Part shown: one piece after another, positions 7,761 to 13,949 of the stretch
Layout: the number at the start of each line of letters is the position of its first letter
Numbering within the stretch: the first letter of the stretch is position 1
NCBI GenBank assembly: GCA_023415835.1
Contig: JAEZJK010000101.1
Location: 1-14,846 of the forward strand
DNA from: Bacillota bacterium
GTDB lineage: Bacteria > Bacillota > UBA4882 > UBA8346
Reading direction: 5' to 3'
DNA length: 14,846 nt
Program-made: the position numbers and the translations under genes
The notes under the pieces: model-generated
The model's database searches: none
What the model was told of the DNA's origin: nothing
What the model saw: the letters and a program-made list of their open reading frames with translations, nothing else

Positions 7761-7809
7761 TCTTGCCTCTTGCCTCTTGCCTCTTGCCTCTTGCCTCTTG
7801 CCTCTTGCC
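7761..7809. repeat. Heptanucleotide tandem repeat, (TCTTGCC)x7
   Basis: Seven perfect, uninterrupted copies of TCTTGCC (GGCAAGA on the minus strand), preceded by a degenerate copy CCTTGCCC at 7753-7760. It begins 12 bases after the glpX stop codon and ends about 25 bases before the glpX terminator stem. It lies outside any coding region, so changes in copy number would not shift a reading frame. Heptamer tandem arrays between genes are known in filamentous cyanobacteria (STRR sequences) but are unusual elsewhere. Confidence 0.97.
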
Positions 7810-7821
7810 TTAAGAATTATC

Positions 7822-8817
7822 TCACACTTTTTCCTCCGTATTCCGCGCCCGGGATGGTATCGTTTTATGCCTTAAATTGTGAATCGCCTTGATATATCGG
7901 ACCGTTCGATATTTAGCCCTCATTACGACGGAATGGGTGACAGCGGTCTGATTGCTTCCGAAACTAACCCCTTCCAGAAATTCTCCGCCTGTAATTCCAG
8001 TGGCGGAAAAGATAATTTCCTCGCCTTTGGCCAAATCTTCGGTGTAATACACTTTATCAAATTGGTAGCCGGCTTTAGCCACCTTCTCTTTTTCAGGATC
8101 GTTAATTGCAAAAAACTTGGCCTGAATTTCCCCATCCAGGCAGCGTAAAGCAGCAGCAGCCAGCACCCCTTCCGGAGCGCCGCCAATGCCCATATAAATG
8201 TCGATATTATTGATCGCGGTGGCAATAGCGCCCGCCACATCACCATCGGCAATTAACTTGATCCGCGCCCCGGCGCTCCGGATTTCTTCGATTAATTCCA
8301 AGTGCCTTTCCCGATCCAAGACCATGATTGTTAAATCTTTAACGTTTTTATTTAAAACCGCTGCCGCTACTTTCAAATTTTCACGGACACTAACGTTAAT
8401 ATCCAATTTACCCTTCAACTCGGGGCCGCAAGCTAGCTTATGCATATAAAAACTGGGCACTTGCAAAAGTGATCCATGCTCACCGACAGCTACCACCGAC
8501 AAGGCATTAGGCAACCCGTTAGCCACTAAGCGGGTACCGTCAACCGGATCCACCGCGATATCCACCTCCGGGCCATCATCCGTCCAATTCCCTACTTTTT
8601 CACCGATGTAAAGCATGGGCGCGTGATCCTTTTCTCCCTCGCCGATGATTACCGTGCCTTTAATCGAAATCAAATCCAGCATCCCGCGCATCGCGTCCGA
8701 AGCAGCCTGATCCACCTGCTCTTTATTGCCGTTTCCCAGCCAACGGCTGGCTCGCAGAGCCGCTGCCTCAGTCACTCTAACGAATTCCATTGCGATACCC
8801 CGTTGTATATCAGCCAT
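7822..8817 (-). CDS. glpX: Class II fructose-1,6-bisphosphatase GlpX
   Basis: Hydrolyses fructose 1,6-bisphosphate to fructose 6-phosphate and phosphate in gluconeogenesis, in the cytoplasm with a divalent metal. It is 331 residues, normal for the family. The start MADIQRGIAMEFVRVTEAAA matches the conserved N-terminus; metal-site motifs are GEGEKDHAPMLYIGE (59-73) and DPVDGTRLVANGLPNALSVVA (90-110), and MGIGGAPEGVLAAAALRCLDGE (209 onward) is the diagnostic C-terminal motif. The ATG at 8817 follows AGAAAGGGG by 8 bases; an upstream in-frame ATG at 8841 has no ribosome binding site. It appears monocistronic, with a terminator on each side. Confidence 0.97.
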   Translation of the reverse strand: MADIQRGIAMEFVRVTEAAALRASRWLGNGNKEQVDQAASDAMRGMLDLISIKGTVIIGEGEKDHAPMLYIGEKVGNWTDDGPEVDIAVDPVDGTRLVANGLPNALSVVAVGEHGSLLQVPSFYMHKLACGPELKGKLDINVSVRENLKVAAAVLNKNVKDLTIMVLDRERHLELIEEIRSAGARIKLIADGDVAGAIATAINNIDIYMGIGGAPEGVLAAAALRCLDGEIQAKFFAINDPEKEKVAKAGYQFDKVYYTEDLAKGEEIIFSATGITGGEFLEGVSFGSNQTAVTHSVVMRAKYRTVRYIKAIHNLRHKTIPSRARNTEEKV

Positions 8818-8920
8818 TTTCCGAACCCCTTTCTCAATCATTTTACTATAAACACATTAGGTTCCACCCTTTTCCCATTTAAAATTAACTTAAGTTTAAT
8901 CCATAATAAACAATGTTTCA

Positions 8921-8953
8921 TAAAAACAAAGAGTGTATCGTAATGATACACTC
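8921..8953 (-). terminator. Rho-independent terminator after the divIC-like gene
   Basis: A 9-bp perfect stem, GAGTGTATC (8931-8939) and GATACACTC (8945-8953), with loop GTAAT. On the minus strand it is followed by TTTGTTTTTA (8930-8921). It lies 23 bases past the divIC-like stop codon. Confidence 0.92.
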
Positions 8954-8976
8954 CAAAAAATATGTAAACTTTTACT

Positions 8977-9420
8977 TTAGTCTCCAATTTCCACGTTCCG
9001 CTTCCGCTCAATTTCCGAGACCCCTATGCTTGAAGCGTCAATCACCAACATCGGCGATTCATTGATTTTGATGAATCCAGCCTTATGGGATTGCTCTTCA
9101 ACCCAGGCAATGGTCTTCATATGCTCCCTGGTTTTCTTCATCTCCGCCAATTGTTTCGACATTTTTTCATGTTCAGCCTTAAGGGCGCTTAATTCCTGAC
9201 TTTTAGTCATTAAATGGTAGACCCCTTCAACCAGCGGGATGAAAAGGATCCTAAACCCGAGGAATAATGTAAATCCCCAAGCCAAAAAAGGCCACATATT
9301 GCGCGGTTTAAAGCGCAGCCTGGTTTTGACTTTTGTTTCTATAACTTTTCCGGGGACCTGACCCTGATGCTTATCAGGCATCCTCGGTATCTCTTTTCTA
9401 AGATAGGCTTGATTACTCAT
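8977..9420 (-). CDS. DivIC/FtsB-like septum formation initiator
   Basis: Predicted single-pass membrane protein of the divisome, where DivIC/FtsB coiled coils pair with FtsL and hold FtsQ/DivIB. It has 147 residues: a charged cytoplasmic tail (1-42), one membrane segment at about 43-63 (MWPFLAWGFTLFLGFRILF), a heptad-like coiled coil at 72-98 (SQELSALKAEHEKMSKQLAEMK), and a short DivIC-like C-terminal part containing WVEEQSHKAGFIKINE. The basic N-terminal tail is longer than in E. coli FtsB, as is usual in Firmicutes. Its start overlaps the operon neighbour's end closely: the stop of the HTH gene is 2 bases before this ATG, and the ribosome binding site GAGGGTGAG lies within that gene's last codons, so translation is probably coupled. 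Confidence 0.8.
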   Translation of the reverse strand: MSNQAYLRKEIPRMPDKHQGQVPGKVIETKVKTRLRFKPRNMWPFLAWGFTLFLGFRILFIPLVEGVYHLMTKSQELSALKAEHEKMSKQLAEMKKTREHMKTIAWVEEQSHKAGFIKINESPMLVIDASSIGVSEIERKRNVEIGD

Positions 9421-9422
9421 CT

Positions 9423-9653
9423 TTACTCACCCTCATTATCATCCGCTCCGGCGATCCCTAGAGCGGTTCCGGGAATGATGATCACCACTTCGTACCCCTT
9501 AGTCTTGGCGCGGTTAAAAAGCGTTGCCACCGTGCTAGGGGTCAACTTCAGCTTCTTAGCTATGTTTTCGGAACTTTCGCCCATCTCCTTTAAGACAACG
9601 ACCTGGCGTTCCCGAAAACTTAAATTTTCCACTCCCCGAATTTCCAGTTTCAT
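9423..9653 (-). CDS. Small LuxR/sigma region 4-type helix-turn-helix protein
   Basis: A 76-residue likely DNA-binding protein. Residues 10-50 read LSFRERQVVVLKEMGESSENIAKKLKLTPSTVATLFNRAKTKG, the layout of a GerE/LuxR or sigma-70 region 4 HTH (LT.RE..V..L...G.S..EIA..L..S..TV...). A hydrophobic stretch EVVIIIPGTALGIAG and an acidic tail follow; no receiver or sensor domain is present. The start ATG at 9653 has GGTGAT upstream. It is the first gene of a two-gene operon with the divIC-like gene, so it may regulate its own operon, but the target is not known. A near-palindrome lies about 30 bases upstream. Confidence 0.75.
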   Translation of the reverse strand: MKLEIRGVENLSFRERQVVVLKEMGESSENIAKKLKLTPSTVATLFNRAKTKGYEVVIIIPGTALGIAGADDNEGE

Positions 9654-9681
9654 TATATCACCGATATTACAAATTGACTAC

Positions 9682-9698
9682 AATTATTGTACATAATT
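9682..9698. promoter_or_regulatory. Inverted repeat upstream of the HTH-divIC operon (possible operator)
   Basis: AATTAT (9682-9687), TGTAC spacer and ATAATT (9693-9698) form a 6-base inverted repeat whose centre lies about 37 bases before the HTH start codon. On the minus strand a TACAAT (9692-9687) overlaps it and could serve as a -10 box. Either reading suggests a control site; the AT-rich context makes chance possible. Confidence 0.3.
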
Positions 9699-9819
9699 TC
9701 TACACGAAATATAAAACTCCTTTTTACTAAAAATTAATTAGCCCTGATTACACCAGCAAATGCTGTCAATCCAAATTTTCCATCCCTATTATTCCACGGC
9801 AGAAGGACTCAAAGAGAAC

Positions 9820-9847
9820 TTTCAATGAAAAGCTTTATTAATATAAT
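9820..9847 (+). promoter_or_regulatory. Candidate promoter for the decayed Fe-S gene
   Basis: TTTCAA (9820-9825), a 16-base spacer and a perfect TATAAT (9842-9847), lying about 78 bases before the TTG start of the pseudogene. The -10 is ideal, the -35 is weak. Confidence 0.4.
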
Positions 9848-9924
9848 CACCAAAATACGGGAGGAATTTTTTTCACCATCTGATAAATAGCTTTGGATTC
9901 AATAAATTACATGGAGAAATTACA

Positions 9925-10610
9925 TTGAAGAGAGTGTTCGCGCCCGGCTGCGCTTTAATGATTCATGAACCGGAACTGGCCAGGAAAATGCTTGGGTTTT
10001 TAAATAATGAATTAGGGGATATCAAAGAACACTTAACCTGTTGCAGGCATGAACCGAAACTTCCCACCGGAACACAAGTCATTAACGTCTGTACCGGATG
10101 CGACCGAAAGTATCACGAGCTTTATCAAGGAATAACCACGTTATCCCTTTGGAAAATATTGGCTACCAGGGAGACCTTTCGGTTTCCGGACTATCAAGGA
10201 ACAAAAATGGCAATCCTTGACGCTTGTCCCACCCGCAATTAAGAGAGAGTTCACTCAGCAGTCCGGACTCTCCTTAAAAAAATGAACATTAATATATTCG
10301 AACCATCCAAGGCTGGGACAAGGGAACCTGCTACGGCGACAGCTTTTTTGGGGTGCTACCGGTAGAACAGGTAAAAAAGGAAATGAAAAAGCGAGCCTCT
10401 GAAATGCCCGCTGCAGATGTAGTCGTATATTCTGTTTCATGCTGTAAAACCATGCATATCGGCGGTAAAAAACCCCGCTATCTGGTGGATCTACTCCTGG
10501 GCGAGGATACCTTGCCGGGAATATTCGAGCCGGAAGAATGGCACGCCCAACTTAATCGATTCATTGATGAGCACTTGATTCTGCAAATTTTGTCGTTCCC
10601 AGTTTCTTAA
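9925..10610 (+). pseudogene. Cysteine-rich (CCG-domain) Fe-S protein, inactivated
   Basis: Remains of a (Fe-S)-binding protein with two cysteine-rich domains of the kind found in HdrB/GlpC-type proteins. Domain 1 is intact: APGCALMIHEPELARK, TCCRHEPKLP and NVCTGCDRK give Cys9, Cys39-40 and Cys56/59. Domain 2 starts DACPTRN and then meets TAA at 10240-10242; the same frame continues coherently after it (ERVHSAVRTLLKKMNINIFEPSK). Between about 10310 and 10329 the frame shifts, and the next frame reads KGTCYGDSFFGVLPVEQV through to 10610. Two expected ligands are also gone: GTCY instead of GTCC, and YSVSC instead of a CxxC. The start is TTG 9925 with GGAG 8 bases upstream. A nonsense, a frameshift and missing ligands together argue for genuine decay rather than a sequencing error. 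Confidence 0.85.
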
Positions 10611-10799
10611 TTCAGGATAGATGAGGTGAAAAAAAATATGTCCGGAAAGTCAGATACCCATCCCGTACTCGAATCATTCATTATTAATGGTTTCCGCAAA
10701 ATGCAACCCGGCCAATGATTCGAGCCGCATCCACTGCTTTCAGCGCATGAATGGAGGTGTTAACGAACAGCGGGACGATACCCGCTTTATTTATGTAGT
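10611..10799. other. Non-coding stretch after the Fe-S pseudogene, with a small ORF
   Basis: Includes a 26-residue frame at 10638-10718 (MSGKSDTHPVLESFIING..., ribosome binding site GAGGTGA at 10623-10629), an 11-base inverted repeat overlapping that frame, and an AGCGGG/CCCGCT hairpin (10769-10786) followed by TTATTTATG. The small ORF resembles nothing I know and may be incidental, since neighbouring genes on both sides are broken. Confidence 0.4.
10668..10724. repeat. 11-base perfect inverted repeat
   Basis: CTCGAATCATT (10668-10678) and AATGATTCGAG (10714-10724) are exact reverse complements separated by 35 bases. It could be the end structure of a small mobile element, a hairpin, or a rearrangement scar. 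It lies in a region of broken genes and a transposase fragment. Confidence 0.7.
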
Positions 10800-10943
10800 C
10801 AACCCAACTATCAACAGCTGTTGTTGGAAGTTGTCCCGTTCATTCAAGCGAATCTGAAAAAAAAACCCACTAAACTTTCGGCCGATGCCGGGTAATTTGT
10901 TGAAGATCATCTCAATTATTTGCGTAGACTGATTCCCGGCTAA
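10800..10943 (+). pseudogene. DDE transposase fragment (IS1182/IS4-like remnant)
   Basis: In the frame of 10809 the translation reads YQQLLLEVVPFIQANLKKKP then TKLSADAG, matching the QQL.P.....AN....P..LSADAGY block around a catalytic Asp of IS1182-like transposases. A TAA (10893-10895) sits where Tyr of ADAGY is expected, and the same frame continues with FVEDHLNYLRRLIPG, like the S.ENL.YL segment that follows in those proteins, ending at TAA 10943. The upstream part of the gene is unrecognisable. The fragment overlaps, antisense, the last 32 bases of the GNAT-like gene. The family call rests on memory of the motif, so exact IS group is uncertain. Confidence 0.6.
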
Positions 10944-11214
10944 ACACATAAAGTTCTTGAATCATAGCTTCAGATAAAGCTTTTTTGGGATATAACGGAT
11001 GAATTACAACCCAATTAATATTTACCTTACCCGTTCCATAAGTTCCGCAAAGAACACCAAGAATCTTTTCCTGAAAACATAAAATAAAAATATTATCCAT
11101 TTGTGATAAAATTTGTTTTTCTTTCAACATTATAGAGTCAGCATGAAATAGATACCATATTTTTTGAAGATCGGAACGATTGGCTTTTCTAAAATAGATT
11201 GTTTCATTAGTCAT
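10912..11214 (-). CDS. GNAT-like N-acetyltransferase, probably truncated at the C-terminus
   Basis: A 100-residue frame beginning MTNETIYFRKANRSDLQKIW, the IRxAxxxDLxxIxxL entry typical of the GNAT fold, with IFILCFQEKILGVLCGTYG as the expected strand 2-4 hairpin and INWVVIHPLYPKKALSEAMIQ near motif A. Family members usually run about 140-150 residues, so about 40 are missing, including much of motif B. The last residues (FSRESVYANN) are the antisense of the transposase fragment, which implies the true C-terminus was replaced when the element inserted. AGAGGAT lies about 10 bases before the ATG at 11214. It is downstream of the araC-type gene on the same strand, 78 bases away. The product is likely non-functional. 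Confidence 0.55.
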   Translation of the reverse strand: MTNETIYFRKANRSDLQKIWYLFHADSIMLKEKQILSQMDNIFILCFQEKILGVLCGTYGTGKVNINWVVIHPLYPKKALSEAMIQELYVFSRESVYANN

Positions 11215-11292
11215 ATATTATTCATCCTCTAGAAATAACTTTAAATGGCTTGACTACTGCGATACTCCAGTTTATCGGAATCATAGTTTTAT

Positions 11293-12084
11293 CTACAAAT
11301 TTAAGTACGATAAATATTCAAACGCCGTCACTCCGTAGACCCTCTTAAAGTGCTTGTTTAAATGGGTTAATTCGACGAAACCGCATTCAGTTACGGCCAA
11401 GTAGACATCCCGATTTTGCCCGATTATTTTCTTTGCCAGCTCAACTTTACAATTTAAGAAATATTGATAGGGTGAAATTCCTGTATTAGCTTTAAATGAC
11501 CTGATGAAGCGATATTTCGACACCCCTAATTTCTGGCAGATATCATCAAGCCTTAGAACATTTTTTACTCCACCATCAATCATTTCCTTGGCTTTTTTAG
11601 TTAAAGCATCATCTTTTTTATCCACACTCCCGATATCCGTTTGTCCAGAATTGTCTGCCAAGGCTAAAAGCAACTCGCTGCAAAGGGATTCATCTTGATT
11701 GTTGAATATCGCTTGAGTTAGGTTTAATATGCTTTGCTCCAGTTTGGAATTATAAACAATAGGAGACGGAAAACAGATCATATCCTTCTTTCCAAGTACC
11801 TCCAAAAATAACTTCGGATGGATGTAGACTATTACATAATCAATGCCCGACTTGTCTTTAGACCAGCCGTCATGGGCCTGTTCGGGGTTAAAAAGCATCA
11901 CTCCGTTTTGGTAGGATGATTGTAAACTGCCGCCTAAATTGTACTGTTGAATACCACGCAAAGTCACCCCCAGCGCATATTCCTCATGATAATGCATTTT
12001 ATATCCGAAATCTGTGAAACTGGCCGACAATGCCGTGATTCCGGCTGACTTTTTATAGATAAATTGGTCCGTATTCATCACCAT
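11293..12084 (-). CDS. AraC-family transcriptional regulator
   Basis: A 263-residue regulator. The N-terminal part (about 10-120) has the cupin-like AraC ligand-binding pattern: KMHYHEEYALGVTLRGIQQY and FNPEQAHDGWSKDKSGIDYVIVYI. The C-terminal ~95 residues hold the two HTH motifs, VLRLDDICQKLGVSKYRFIRSFKANTGISPYQYF and the second around AVTECGFVELTHLNKHFKRVYGVTAFEYL, both well conserved. The start ATG at 12084 and another at 12078 (MVMNTD / MNTD) both lack a strong ribosome binding site, so the start is uncertain. AraC regulators of this subtype are often near LysE exporters or GNAT genes; here the only neighbour is the truncated GNAT gene, so the original target may be lost. The effector is unknown. 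Confidence 0.9.
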   Translation of the reverse strand: MVMNTDQFIYKKSAGITALSASFTDFGYKMHYHEEYALGVTLRGIQQYNLGGSLQSSYQNGVMLFNPEQAHDGWSKDKSGIDYVIVYIHPKLFLEVLGKKDMICFPSPIVYNSKLEQSILNLTQAIFNNQDESLCSELLLALADNSGQTDIGSVDKKDDALTKKAKEMIDGGVKNVLRLDDICQKLGVSKYRFIRSFKANTGISPYQYFLNCKVELAKKIIGQNRDVYLAVTECGFVELTHLNKHFKRVYGVTAFEYLSYLNL

Positions 12085-12508
12085 CCCGAAAGCTTAATGA
12101 TTCCCGGAACCGTAACGGCCGAATAAACAAAAGTAATGCCATTGACTTTTAAGTCCCACGGTTATGCATGGGAACAACGTCCCAAATTGAGTGGTCCCGG
12201 GATATATGACAATCATATATTAAAAAAAAGATGCCGAATTCATGGGAGACTCCTTTTAAGAAACATAAGAAGCTTTTTCCTGAATTATACATCTTTAAAT
12301 TAAAACGCGTATAGTATATTATTGCGCATACCTGTTTCATCAATAAAACCTGAAAAGATATAGATCTGCTCGTCCCTACGGCAAACCTGCTGGGTAAAGG
12401 AATTTTAATCGTTCCCCAGTTAAGATCCGAATCAGGAGGCCAATTTTGAACGAAATATTAAAATGAAAAACTGGAAAACTGGAAAACCGGGAACGAAAAC
12501 TGTCACTT
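12085..12508. other. Intergenic region upstream of the AraC-family gene
   Basis: About 425 bases without a convincing gene. On the minus strand it includes a TCCCATG/CGTGGGA hairpin (about 12156-12175), an ATATATGA/TCATATAT stem at 12202-12220, and AAAAGGAG followed by a 7-codon frame MNSASFF at about 12246-12223. A perfect TATAAT on the minus strand near 12285-12290 is a candidate -10 box but has no good -35. On the plus strand a short run of GAAAACTG-type repeats lies at about 12466-12490. The hairpins are reminiscent of IS200/IS605-type ends, but no transposase is present to support that. Confidence 0.4.
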
Positions 12509-12817
12509 TTAACTCAAACGATACTTTTCTCCTCCAATGTCCGATCCGCTCAATCCACCTGCATAAAATAATCCGTCCATCAACCCGCGACTGTATGGAT
12601 CCCATCCTGTCGGTTCAGTTGGTTCATGGATCCGGAACTATATTGGTTCAGGATTTCCCGATCCTCGTCGGGAAGTTTCACGAAGAGCCGGTGGAAGTTC
12701 GGACAGGACCTTGCCCAGTTCTATGTACTCGGGGTCGTTCATCAGTTTTTCGTCGTGGATCTGGCAGATTCGGTCGAAGACTAGTTTTTGAAAACCCTTA
12801 CTTTTATTACTAAGCAT
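12509..12817 (-). pseudogene. Small conserved-type protein gene broken by two frameshifts
   Basis: From ATG 12817 (GGAGG 5-6 bases upstream) the frame reads MLSNKSKGFQKLVFDRICQI, then HDEKLMNDPEYIELGKVLSELPPALRE. Around 12680 the coherent sequence moves to a second frame, KLPDEDREILNQYSSGSMNQ then LNRQDGIHTVAG, and near 12570 it returns to the first frame, LMDGLFYAGGLSGSDIGGEK, stopping at TAA 12509. Joined, this gives about 102 residues, with DPEYxELGK and LPxEDRxIL patterns like small helical Firmicutes proteins of the DUF6809 kind. The function of that family is unknown, and the assignment is tentative. Read without correction the protein ends after 59 residues with an unrelated tail (SRRGSGNPEPI). 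Confidence 0.65.
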
Positions 12818-12851
12818 GAAGACCTCCGGAAAGACTTTACCAGCCATAAGA

Positions 12852-12874
12852 AAGACCACTTAATCAGTGGTCTT
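12852..12874 (-). terminator. Terminator after the NlpC/P60 gene
   Basis: A 9-bp perfect stem AAGACCACT (12852-12860) and AGTGGTCTT (12866-12874) with loop TAATC; on the minus strand it is followed by TTCTTATG, a rather weak T-tract. It lies 75 bases after the stop of the NlpC/P60 gene and 35 bases before the start of the broken small gene, separating the two. Confidence 0.7.
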
Positions 12875-12948
12875 CAATAATTATCAAATCAGTTGGAAGC
12901 ATAACCGAAACAAGACTCCCTATGGCTAACTCAAAATATTTTATTTTT

Positions 12949-13653
12949 TTAACTAATGGAAATCTCCCCGGTATCATTATTTAGCAACCTTCTACCGCCA
13001 ACATAGCATTTATAGTAATATCCGCTGTCAATGGGGCTAATCCGCACCGCACCATATCCGGACGAAGCGTGAATAAACCGGTTATCACCCAAGTAAATCC
13101 CAACATGATTCACAGTTTTGGAACCCATAGTCTTAAAGAAAACCAAATCGCCAGGGAGCAATTCCTCCCTGGCAGGGATCTCCATGCCGGATTCCATTTG
13201 CCGCTCCGATTGATGGGGTAACCTTATTCCGAATTTGGCGAAGACATACATGGTAAAACCGGAGCAATCAAAACCCCGCGGCGAGCTGCCGCCATAGACA
13301 TAGGAAATACCTAATAATTTTTGGGCAAAAGCGATCATTTCATCTACTGGAAGCCCAATTAACCTCTCACCGGAAGTAACCGGGGTCAAAGCTTTCAACT
13401 CAACAAATTGCCGGTAAACCCAACCGGTTTGCCCATCCGGCAATTGCGCCTTAACCCAAAGATCAGTCTCTTCCATAATAGCAACTGGAATCCCCTGTTT
13501 CAAAACGGAAATAATCCGGCCATCGAGATCTGGTTCGGCGCGCAAATTGACCCCTTCACCTTTGATGATGCCGGACTGCAACGCTGCCTTTCCATGAGCC
13601 ACAGTCGCTATAACAAATAAACAAAAAAATAATAAAAAGATCCTGGTTTTCAT
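12949..13653 (-). CDS. Secreted SH3b - NlpC/P60 peptidoglycan hydrolase
   Basis: Predicted exported cysteine peptidase that cleaves stem-peptide bonds in peptidoglycan, usually the D-Glu-diaminopimelate bond. It has 234 residues: signal peptide 1-21 (MKTRIFLLFFCLFVIATVAHG), a bacterial SH3 domain at about 27-87 (VNLRAEPDLDGRIISVLKQG, GWVYRQFVEL), and an NlpC/P60 domain at about 103-222. The catalytic triad is visible as Cys130 in FDCSGF, His183 in NHVGIYLG and His195 in FIHASSGYG. The ATG at 13653 is preceded by GGAG at close spacing, with a second AAAGGAG further upstream. It is followed by a hairpin terminator and appears monocistronic. Such proteins act in wall turnover, cell separation or spore germination; context does not decide which. 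Confidence 0.95.
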   Translation of the reverse strand: MKTRIFLLFFCLFVIATVAHGKAALQSGIIKGEGVNLRAEPDLDGRIISVLKQGIPVAIMEETDLWVKAQLPDGQTGWVYRQFVELKALTPVTSGERLIGLPVDEMIAFAQKLLGISYVYGGSSPRGFDCSGFTMYVFAKFGIRLPHQSERQMESGMEIPAREELLPGDLVFFKTMGSKTVNHVGIYLGDNRFIHASSGYGAVRISPIDSGYYYKCYVGGRRLLNNDTGEISIS

Positions 13654-13949
13654 CGGTCTCCGGGAGCTCCTTTCTATATCCCGTTAAGCGAAGGGAAAAT
13701 TGGATCTTTGAATACTTCGGCAACTTGTCTGTAAATCCTTTCAGAACGATGATGATATTATTTGATCCGATAGGAAGAAAATCTGGTTTTCTAATTTCAC
13801 ATCCTAAATCAGTTATGAAATATGCCATTTGAAGTTTATTAACATCCGGGAAAGTTTAATTTTTATTTTAGCCTAACACAATACATTTTTTAAAAAATAA
13901 AATATTATAGGTATCAACCCAAAAAAACAATGTCAGGTGGTGATATTGG
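13654..13949. other. Divergent intergenic region between NlpC/P60 and the Arg/Glu-rich gene
   Basis: Holds the control regions of both divergent genes. It has a perfect 14-base palindrome ATTTTTTAAAAAAT at 13885-13898 and an AT-rich TATTAT near 13904, either of which may belong to the rightward promoter. A 90-codon frame antisense to parts of the region overlaps the NlpC start and has no family resemblance, so it is not called. Confidence 0.4.

Noticed and set aside
7761..7809. CRISPR array for the heptamer repeat
   Set aside because: Units are 7 bases with no spacers and no cas genes are nearby.
8866..8876. AGGGTGGAACC on the minus strand upstream of glpX, like part of the T-box consensus
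   Set aside because: The following CGCG part is absent, there is no specifier stem or terminator in the short leader, and glpX is not an amino-acid-related target.
10240..10242. TAA in the Fe-S gene as a recoded codon
   Set aside because: UAA is not used for selenocysteine or pyrrolysine, and a downstream frameshift and lost ligands point to plain decay.
12156..12220. Hairpins suggesting an IS200/IS605-type end
   Set aside because: No Y1 transposase or TnpB sequence is present and the hairpins alone do not define an element.
12149..12343. 64-codon minus frame upstream of the AraC-family gene
   Set aside because: Composition is not protein-like for a defined family and the region instead shows hairpins and promoter-like AT-rich DNA.
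13556..13828. 90-codon minus frame overlapping the start of the NlpC/P60 gene
   Set aside because: It overlaps the signal peptide region of a certain gene in another frame, and no family or strong ribosome binding site supports it.
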